Position numbers and translations under genes: made by a program
Shown: positions 13,213 to 19,347 of the stretch, piece after piece
How the letters are laid out: each line of letters starts with the position of its first letter
Numbering within the stretch: the stretch's first letter is position 1
Notes under the pieces: model-generated
What the model saw: the letters and a program-made list of their open reading frames with translations, nothing else
Database searches by the model: none
Told to the model about the DNA's origin: nothing
Source of the DNA: an uncultured Sphingomonas sp.
GTDB lineage: Bacteria > Pseudomonadota > Alphaproteobacteria > Sphingomonadales > Sphingomonadaceae
DNA length: 64,000 bases
Direction of reading: 5' to 3'
NCBI RefSeq assembly: GCF_913774285.1
Contig: NZ_CAJYHX010000002.1
Span: forward strand, 1-64,000

Positions 13213-14322
13213 GTGACCGGGGCTAGGCATCGCGCAGCATTTGGAATGATAATTGTCGGGGCGTTCGGGGCTCCCGCGTGGTCGCAGGACGTGCCGGCCG
13301 CCGATCCTGGCCCGCAGGCGATTCCCGGCGTGCTGCCGGAGCGGTTTCGCCTTCCCGGCACGCCGGTGCCCAGCCCTACGCCCACGCCCACGCCCACGCC
13401 CACGCCCACGCCCACGCCGACGCCTGCGCCCGCGCCGACGCAGGCGCCGACATCGGGCGGGCTGGTGAAGCCGGTGATCGTCCCGCTCCCCGGCGTCCGG
13501 CCCCGTCCGACGCCCGCCGCGGCGCCGAGCCCGGTGCGAACGCCTGTGCCCGTGCCGCAGCCCACCGCGCCTGCGCCCGTGCCGACGCCGCTGGCACGGA
13601 CGTCGGCGTCGCCGGCGGCTACGCCGCCGCGGCAGGTGCCGACGGCGCCGCGCGATGCTCCTCCCGGCTGGCCGTGGTTCGTTCTGGCGGCGACCGGCGT
13701 TGCAGCGCTGGCGGGCGCGGGGTGGGGGTGGCGCCGACGGCGTGCCGCGGCAGCGCCCGAACCGGCGATGCCGGTGCCGGAGCGCGCGATTGCGGCGTCT
13801 GCGCGGCCGGTTGCGCGCCCGGCGCCGCAGACTCCCGTCGTCGCCGAGCCTTTCGCGGTCGAGATCGTCTCCGCCAACATGGTCTTCCTGGCGGACGCGG
13901 TGGCGTTCGACCTCGAAATCGATGTGGTCAACGCACAGGCCCGGGCGGTCGAGGGGCTGCGGCCCGCGCTCGCGCTGATTAGCGCCAGCCCCGATCAGGA
14001 TCGCTGGCGCGCAGCGTTCCATGCCGCTGCGCCCGCGCAGAACCAGGTAGCCCCGGTGGACCTCGCGCCGGGCGGCCGATTGCGGTTGCCCGCACGGCTT
14101 ACGCTCCGGCGGGAGCAGCTGCACGTGGTGGGGCACGGTGGCAGGAACATGTTCGTCAGTATGCTGCTCTGCGACCTCCGCTGGCGGGCCGGACTGAGTC
14201 TACATCACTTTGGTGCCGATTTTCTGCTGGGGACTGCCGGGCGGGGTGCCCGGCCAGGGCCAATATGGCTCGATCGGCCAGCGCCAGCTGCTATTGCGGC
14301 AATCCGCTATCTGCCGGCGTGA
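13213..14322 (+). CDS. Membrane-anchored Pro/Thr-rich protein, paralogue A2 (unknown function)
   Basis: The protein has about 369 residues. GTG 13213 gives a normal signal peptide (two Arg residues, then FGMIIVGAFGAPAWSQ); TTG 13165 and ATG 13246 are alternatives, and none has a good Shine-Dalgarno. After the signal comes a PT-repeat linker encoded by six exact CCCACG units at 13381-13416, then more Pro-rich sequence. A transmembrane helix follows (WFVLAATGVAALAGAGWGW) with RRRR, then Ala/Pro linker. The C-terminal domain of about 130 residues starts near FAVEIVSANMVFLADAVAF. Signal, Pro-rich stalk, one helix, Arg patch and terminal domain repeat the layout of the gene at 8353-9666, and the C-terminal domains look distantly related. 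It converges on rplL. Confidence 0.65.
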   Translation: MTGARHRAAFGMIIVGAFGAPAWSQDVPAADPGPQAIPGVLPERFRLPGTPVPSPTPTPTPTPTPTPTPTPAPAPTQAPTSGGLVKPVIVPLPGVRPRPTPAAAPSPVRTPVPVPQPTAPAPVPTPLARTSASPAATPPRQVPTAPRDAPPGWPWFVLAATGVAALAGAGWGWRRRRAAAAPEPAMPVPERAIAASARPVARPAPQTPVVAEPFAVEIVSANMVFLADAVAFDLEIDVVNAQARAVEGLRPALALISASPDQDRWRAAFHAAAPAQNQVAPVDLAPGGRLRLPARLTLRREQLHVVGHGGRNMFVSMLLCDLRWRAGLSLHHFGADFLLGTAGRGARPGPIWLDRPAPAAIAAIRYLPA

Positions 14323-14344
14323 TTCTGAAATCGAAAGGTTCAAA

Positions 14345-14377
14345 GAAAAGAGGCGGCCCGTTGCCGGACCGCCTCCT
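14345..14377 (-). terminator. Rho-independent terminator of the rplJ-rplL operon
   Basis: On the minus strand, an imperfect GAGGCGG...CCGCCTC stem is followed by TTTTC, beginning about 38 bases after the rplL stop. It implies that rplJL transcription does not run on to rpoB. Confidence 0.7.
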
Positions 14378-14413
14378 TCCAATATCCAAGCCTTGAAACA
14401 GGCTGGGAAGCGC

Positions 14414-14791
14414 TTACTTGACCTCGACGGTCGCGCCAGCTTCTTCCAGCTGCTTCTTGATCTTCTCGGCTTCGTCCTTCGACACGCCTTCCTTGACCGG
14501 CTTCGGAGCGCCTTCGACCAGCGCCTTTGCTTCGGTGAGGCCGAGGTTGGTGATGGCGCGGACTTCCTTGATGACGTTGATCTTCTTGCCACCGTCGCCG
14601 GTGAGGATCACGTCGAACTCGGTCTGCTCTTCGGCAGCCGGGGCAGCGGCGCCACCAGCGGCCGGGCCGGCAACGGCGACGGCAGCGGCGGCCGAAACGC
14701 CCCACTTCTCTTCGAGCAGCTTCGAGAGCTCAGCGGCCTCGAGCACGGTCAGGGCGGAAAGCTGGTCGACGATCGCGTTAAGGTCAGCCAT
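14414..14791 (-). CDS. rplL: 50S ribosomal protein L7/L12
   Basis: This 125-residue stalk protein recruits translation GTPases to the ribosome. It begins [20 protein letters not shown] (the N-terminal dimerisation domain that binds L10). An Ala/Gly-rich hinge near residues 36-55 follows, then the C-terminal factor-binding domain with [20 protein letters not shown] and [14 protein letters not shown], ending GATVEVK. Length is typical. The start at 14791 has a GGAG Shine-Dalgarno at ideal spacing; an upstream in-frame ATG would add an unconserved MEFI. It lies 60 bases downstream of rplJ and is cotranscribed with it. Confidence 0.98.
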   Translation of the reverse strand: MADLNAIVDQLSALTVLEAAELSKLLEEKWGVSAAAAVAVAGPAAGGAAAPAAEEQTEFDVILTGDGGKKINVIKEVRAITNLGLTEAKALVEGAPKPVKEGVSKDEAEKIKKQLEEAGATVEVK

Positions 14792-14851
14792 GATAAACTC
14801 CAATCAGTTCAATAGTTTCGGGATAATATAAAGGTCGCTCGAAGCCGAAGC

Positions 14852-15367
14852 TCAGGCAGCCTGCTTTTCGCTGTACGCCGCAAGCACGCGGGCGATCTGC
14901 GCCGCCGGTGCCTGGGTGATCGTGGCGAGCTTGGTCGCGGGTGCTGCGATGAGCCCCACGAGCTTGCCGCGCAGCTCGTCCAGCGACGGCAGCGAGGCGA
15001 GTGCCTGCACGCCAGCCGGATCCAGCAGCACATTGCCCATCGCGCCGCCGACGATTTCGAGCTTGTCGTTCGTCTTGGCGAAGTCCGAGACCACCTTGGC
15101 CGCAGCCACGGGATCGACGGAGGTGGACAGTGCCGTCGGACCCGTCAGCAGGTCCGCGAGCACCGCATAATCGGTGCCCTGGGTGGCAATCTTGGCGAGC
15201 TTGTTCTTCGAGACCTTATAGGTCGCGCCGGCTGCACGCATCTTGTTGCGCAGGTCCGTCGACTGCTTGACGGTCATGCCGAGATTGCGGGTGACAACCA
15301 CCACGCCAACCTCGTTGAAGGTGCGGTTCAGCTCGGCAACGGCGTCGGCCTTCTGGGAACGATCCAT
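14852..15367 (-). CDS. rplJ: 50S ribosomal protein L10
   Basis: This 171-residue protein forms the base of the ribosomal stalk and anchors L7/L12 dimers. It begins MDRSQKADAVAELNRTF and has the family core TRNLGMTVKQSTDLRNKMR, YKVSKNKLAKIA and a C-terminal L7/L12-binding helix ending YSEKQAA. ATG 15367 is preceded by GAGGAGA at good spacing; the longer upstream extension is not conserved in the family. It is the first gene of a two-gene rplJ-rplL unit. In many bacteria L10-L12 represses this mRNA through its leader, so the 5' region may be regulatory, though I cannot draw the structure here. Confidence 0.98.
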   Translation of the reverse strand: MDRSQKADAVAELNRTFNEVGVVVVTRNLGMTVKQSTDLRNKMRAAGATYKVSKNKLAKIATQGTDYAVLADLLTGPTALSTSVDPVAAAKVVSDFAKTNDKLEIVGGAMGNVLLDPAGVQALASLPSLDELRGKLVGLIAAPATKLATITQAPAAQIARVLAAYSEKQAA

Positions 15368-15948
15368 GCCGGTCTCCTCATACATGAGGCTGCCCGTTCC
15401 CCGCACGAGGCGGGCAAGGGTGCAACCCCGGTTCACGACCCGCGCACGAAACGCGGGCCAGGCTCAAATTGTCCGAGGGGAAGGATCGTCACGAGGCCGG
15501 GGCGCGTGTCCCTGGGGCGTGACCCGGAACGCTTGGACCCACCCGCGCATCTGCGCCAAGAGAGCCGGCCAAGCCGCCGGTAAATTCTGTCCCCGTCTAG
15601 GCGAGTTTTTCAAGACCGGCAGATTCCGGTCCCTCGCTGTCTCGGACGGATTCCTTCCGAAGAAGGAGCGCGCCCAATAGCGGATTCGGGCGCGGAGTCA
15701 AGGGTAGGGTCGGGGACAAGCCATGCCGAGCCGCTGCCACCTGCGCTCCCCTCCCGCTTGCGGGAGGGGCTGGGGGAGGGGAGGACCGATCGCCGGGGGC
15801 GAACGGAGCGGCAAGAGGCGGCAAGTCAGCCCCTCCCCCGACCCCTCCCGCAAGCGGAAGGGGAGCGCAAGTGGGGAGCCCTTGCAGAACAAAACAGGAA
15901 CACCCATTTCCCCCAACGTCCGTCACACCCAGGGGGGAGGGCATGCCC
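15368..15948. other. Intergenic region: rplJ leader/promoter and a palindromic repeat
   Basis: About 580 bases without a convincing gene. The part next to rplJ (15368-15600) must contain its promoter and leader. The part from 15742 to 15869 is a large inverted repeat listed separately. The remainder is GC-rich, and its open frames are too biased to support as genes. Confidence 0.5.
15742..15869. repeat. Large inverted repeat (sphingomonad-type intergenic palindrome)
   Basis: The left arm (15742-15781) and right arm (15830-15869) are about 40 bases each and almost exact reverse complements (GCGCTCCCCTCCCGCTTGCG against CGCAAGCGGAAGGGGAGCGC). The spacer is 48 bases. It is a GC-rich hairpin-forming element without a U-run, so not a simple terminator. 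It resembles REP/MITE-like palindromes common between sphingomonad genes. Confidence 0.75.
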
Positions 15949-16707
15949 ATGCGCGGCACCAAGGCCGATCGTACCCGCGAGAACCAGCGCTTCCTGAAGG
16001 CGCTGCGCCGCACCGCCAACGTGACCCTCGCCGCCGAGGCCGCGGGGCAGACGCGCAAGACCTTCCAGAAGCGCCGCGCGCGCAACCCCGATTTCGCGAG
16101 CCAGTGGGACGCAGCCCTAGCCTATGCCCAGGCGCAGCTCGCCACGGGTGCGCCGTCGCCCACCCCCGAGGGCGAGGCCGCGCGCACCGGCGGCGGCGAG
16201 TATAGCGTGCGCGCCTCGCGCGGCCGCATGGTGCAGGTGCGCCGCGCCCCCAAGGGGGTGCTGACCACCGAGGGTGAGCGCCGCTTCCTCGCCCATCTCG
16301 CCGCCACCGCCAATGTGCGGCTGTCGGCCGAGGCGACTGGCATCGGCTGGAACGCCATCTACGCCCGGCGCCGGCGCTCGGCGGCCTTCGCCCGCGCGAT
16401 GGAGGCGGCGCTGGCCGAGGGCTATGAACGGCTCGAACTCGCGCTGCTCGACAATGCGCTGCGCTCGCTGGACCCCACCGGCGAGGATTTGGGCGCGTGG
16501 TGCGAGACCGTCGACGAGACCGACCCGCTCACCCTCATGACCCCGCGCGAGGCGCTGCTGCTGCTCGGCTATCGCCGCCCGGAGATCGTCGAGGGGCGGC
16601 CCCACACCGGCTTTGGCGTGCAGCGCGTCTCCCGCGAGGAGGCGCTGGCGCGGCTGTCGCGCGAGCTGGACCGGGTGGAGCGGCGGTTGCGGCGGGATGG
16701 GGGGTAG
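15949..16707 (+). CDS. Protein with two tandem HTH-like repeats (small-terminase-like), unknown function
   Basis: The 252-residue basic protein contains the same motif twice. Repeat one, RFLKALRRTANVTLAAEAAG followed by TRKTFQKRRARNPDFASQWD, is near residues 13-50. Repeat two, RRFLAHLAATANVRLSAEAT followed by AIYARRRRSAAFARAMEAAL, is near 107-145. This FLxxLxxTxNVxxAAxxAG...RRxxxxxFxxxW pattern is that of the helix-turn-helix in phage terminase small-subunit-like proteins, so it probably binds DNA. A Glu-rich helical tail follows (RVSREEALARLSRELDRVER). ATG 15949 was preferred over ATG 15943 because GGAGG lies eight bases upstream. No large terminase or other phage gene is nearby, so it is either an isolated phage-derived gene or a chromosomal regulator. 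Confidence 0.7.
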   Translation: MRGTKADRTRENQRFLKALRRTANVTLAAEAAGQTRKTFQKRRARNPDFASQWDAALAYAQAQLATGAPSPTPEGEAARTGGGEYSVRASRGRMVQVRRAPKGVLTTEGERRFLAHLAATANVRLSAEATGIGWNAIYARRRRSAAFARAMEAALAEGYERLELALLDNALRSLDPTGEDLGAWCETVDETDPLTLMTPREALLLLGYRRPEIVEGRPHTGFGVQRVSREEALARLSRELDRVERRLRRDGG

Positions 16708-16740
16708 GGGCGGCGCGCAGGGCCCGGCGCGTCGCGTCTC

Positions 16741-16791
16741 CGGCAGTGCCGCAGGGTCCCCCTTGCGAGGGGTGCGGCACTGCCGTTTATT
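16741..16791 (+). terminator. Rho-independent terminator after the duplicated-HTH gene
   Basis: The outer stem CGGCAGTGCCGCA pairs with TGCGGCACTGCCG and an inner GTCCCCC/GAGGGG stem extends it; TTTATT follows. It lies 34 bases after the stop. Base composition drops immediately downstream. Confidence 0.8.
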
Positions 16792-16808
16792 CGTGTGATA
16801 TTAGGTGA

Positions 16809-17090
16809 CTGAAGTGTTACACGTCGAAGTCTGCAGACGACAAGATCGCCGCCGGGCTGGAAGACGCCATCGCTTATGTCGGGTCGGGGGTTATGCATAA
16901 GAATGCTAGGTTTAGTCAGAGGCCAAAGGCGGAACGTTTCGGGCGCACTATCGCCGAGCAGCGGGCCATCTGGGCGAACGCGAAGATGGACTGCCTCTTG
17001 AAGAAGGTTGGGAGGCGAGCGTCAACATTGGCTCATGGCAGGCCGATCCAAAGGTTCAAGCACAAAGCTATGTTGTTAGTGATCCGGTAA
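16809..17090 (+). pseudogene. Possible gene remnant at the upstream edge of the low-GC island
   Basis: A frame is open from about 16809 to 17090 and has no plausible start with a Shine-Dalgarno. Its beginning (SKSADDKIAAGLEDAIAYV) resembles the N-terminus of small helix-turn-helix antitoxin-type regulators, and the rest (from about 16890) does not. This suggests a truncated antitoxin-like gene joined to foreign DNA, or simple coincidence. A 65-residue ORF could start at ATG 16893 but looks like nothing known. The rest of 16792-17180 holds no recognisable gene, and it is less GC-rich than the flanking ribosomal-gene DNA. Confidence 0.25.
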
Positions 17091-17180
17091 CGCAGATTGC
17101 CCCATCGCCAATTATTCGCCATGCTCGACGCGAGGCGCTCATCGTAAATACAGTTGTCTTGTCAAATTTGGGGTGAAGCA

Positions 17181-19136
17181 ATGTATTTTTCCGGACTCCG
17201 GAAGCTTTTAGGAAGTGTCGAGGAAACTCGGTTCTATGATGTGGCTATCCTATATCTCAGTGTGCAGAGGTATAGGGAGCTCTCCATCGTTGATGGCACC
17301 GGAGATGGCGGTAGAGATGTTGTTTGCTCCCGAAAGGATCTCAGGATTCAGCTTAGCGTAAGAAAGGACTGGGAGAATAAAATAAATGAGGAGGCTGCAA
17401 ATGCTGCAAGCCTTGGTCAGTCTCATCTCTTATATGTTACAAATCGAACAATCATGCCTCGAGCCGAAGAGGCGTTTCGTGCTTCGAAGTACAAATTTTC
17501 TGGCCAAGTTGAGGTGACGATTCACGATCTCAATCGAATTGCTACTGCACTTGCTCGCCCTGGTCGGATAAAGCGCGCTTACGAGATGTTAGGCGCTAGC
17601 GTGTCGCCCTCGAGTCATGCCACCGTTGCTGAAGTAGCGGTGAGCTCCTTATTGCTTTTTGGACAAGAGGCATCGGAGCTCCGAGAGGAGATAATTGATG
17701 CTAATGTGCGTGCATGGCTCCTTAAAAACCCAGGTTCTTCGGAAGATGTTCTTGTAGACGAGGTGTCTAGAGTTCTTCCTGGTGCCAGTCCCGTTAAGGC
17801 GGTGATGTCTGCTGTTAGCAGGCTTAGAACGACAGCTCAGATTGTGGGTAATAAGGAAAAAATAAATCTAAGCAGCGATGAGTTTGCTAAAATGCAGAGC
17901 GCTGAGGACGAGTTTCTTTTAGCTCGGCAAGTTGACGTTTTAGCGATTCAAGGCGTGACTGGATTGAGCTACGAGGATTCTTCCCATTTATTGGACCTGG
18001 CAACGGAAATTTTGCTAGAGGGGAGTGATTTATCTGGCGAGGAATCTAATGCAGAAATGGTCCGGTCATACCTAGCTGAGAAAAACCTGTCTCGCAATAA
18101 AAGCAAAATATACAAAGTGCTGTCGGAATGTTCTATTGCTAAACAATTTCAGTATGCTGGTACCATGCGGGAAATATTCAGCACCAATACCTTTGACATA
18201 TATAGAGCGCTTGGTAACAGAACTAACTTAACTATGGTTCTGGACACAAGTGTGGCTTTGCCAATGTTGTTTGGCCTGGAATTTAAAGCTGTAACGTCTC
18301 GATATTCTGTCGGTGCTTCCACGCTGCTGGAGGTTTGTAGATCTCACGAGATTCCGATGATGGTACCGAGGCCGTATGTCAACGAGATGGCTTCGCATGG
18401 GATCCGTGCATTGGAATTTTTAGAGAGCTACGATGCCTTGCCTGAGGATCTTAGGCCATTCCTCCGCGGCTCAGGAAATGCGTTTCTTAGCCATTTCTCT
18501 CATATCGAGGGGGCAATGGCGCGATCTGGTGTGAAGCTCACGCTGTCAGAATTTCTACGTGCCTTTGGCCTTACTAAGGATGTTTCCCTTCGTAGAGTAG
18601 AAAACAGGATGTTGTCGTTGCTAGAGAGTCATTCGATAAATACGGGAATGAATTCATATTACGATGCTGACGTTAGGCTGCAGATCGCGGACAAAAAATC
18701 TCCGCATGAAGCTAAGCATATTCTGGATCACGACGCTGCTGTCTGTACAAATTTGATAAATGATAGTGAGCGTGGTTATATACTGGCTACGTGGGATAAA
18801 GTTCTTATTGAGGTGGTGCAAGGGCTGGCTCGAGTTTATGCAGACAGCCCTGCCCGAGTCACGGATTTTCTGTCCGCTGTCGAGGGTATAGATTACGAGT
18901 ATGATCGTAGCACCGAGTTGCTAACGACTCTTTTGCACGTAGATGAGCAATACGTTCAGAAGGTGGCGAAGAAAATTGAGGAGATACGTGCGCCATCTCA
19001 GGAGCATAAGCTGCGCGTATTTATAGATGATCTGCGGTCGAGTGACAGCGGATCGATGCTGCCTGATGTAGATGATTTAACTTTCTTCTTGGATTCTAAT
19101 GGCCCGCAGGAAAATACAAAAACTTTGGAAGATTAG
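17181..19136 (+). CDS. Predicted Mrr-like nuclease / PIN-like nuclease fusion, candidate defence protein
   Basis: The 651-residue protein is encoded in DNA much less GC-rich than its neighbours, with codon use to match (many A/T-ending codons). N-terminal region (1-150): strand-helix pattern with G41-D-G-G-R-D46 and IQ57-L-S59-VRKDW64, the layout of Mrr/PD-(D/E)XK nucleases that use Q-x-S/K. Middle (150-345): two or more winged-helix-like helical segments. C-terminal region (350-560): LTMVLDTSVALP with Asp355, then acidic Glu384/Glu402, Asp516/Asp518 and LATWD539, the spacing of PIN-like RNases. ATG 17181 has a GGGTGAAG Shine-Dalgarno; an earlier TTG is less likely. No partner gene is adjacent. 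Fold assignments are from motifs and moderate in certainty; a role in phage defence is inference. Confidence 0.7.
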   Translation: MYFSGLRKLLGSVEETRFYDVAILYLSVQRYRELSIVDGTGDGGRDVVCSRKDLRIQLSVRKDWENKINEEAANAASLGQSHLLYVTNRTIMPRAEEAFRASKYKFSGQVEVTIHDLNRIATALARPGRIKRAYEMLGASVSPSSHATVAEVAVSSLLLFGQEASELREEIIDANVRAWLLKNPGSSEDVLVDEVSRVLPGASPVKAVMSAVSRLRTTAQIVGNKEKINLSSDEFAKMQSAEDEFLLARQVDVLAIQGVTGLSYEDSSHLLDLATEILLEGSDLSGEESNAEMVRSYLAEKNLSRNKSKIYKVLSECSIAKQFQYAGTMREIFSTNTFDIYRALGNRTNLTMVLDTSVALPMLFGLEFKAVTSRYSVGASTLLEVCRSHEIPMMVPRPYVNEMASHGIRALEFLESYDALPEDLRPFLRGSGNAFLSHFSHIEGAMARSGVKLTLSEFLRAFGLTKDVSLRRVENRMLSLLESHSINTGMNSYYDADVRLQIADKKSPHEAKHILDHDAAVCTNLINDSERGYILATWDKVLIEVVQGLARVYADSPARVTDFLSAVEGIDYEYDRSTELLTTLLHVDEQYVQKVAKKIEEIRAPSQEHKLRVFIDDLRSSDSGSMLPDVDDLTFFLDSNGPQENTKTLED

Positions 19137-19347
19137 CTAATCCTGACGCCGATTGGTGGATCGATCGCTTCGCTCAACGCGCGCCCGCGGTCAGATCCAC
19201 CTCGGCGTGTCCCCACAGCAACACAATTTCAATCTTTAACCGAATTGCGCAATCGCCCCCTTGCCAAGCCCGCCCCATGCGTCAGTTTTGTTGCAAACAG
19301 AACCGAGAGGGTGCGCCACGGAAACGGCTTGGATCGAGGGGAACCAC

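Noticed and set aside
13376..13440. Regular short repeats as a possible CRISPR array
   Set aside because: Units are six-base coding repeats without spacers; they encode a Pro-Thr stalk.
15368..15600. L10 leader regulatory RNA upstream of rplJ
   Set aside because: Plausible from the biology of the operon, but I could not recognise the conserved structure with confidence.
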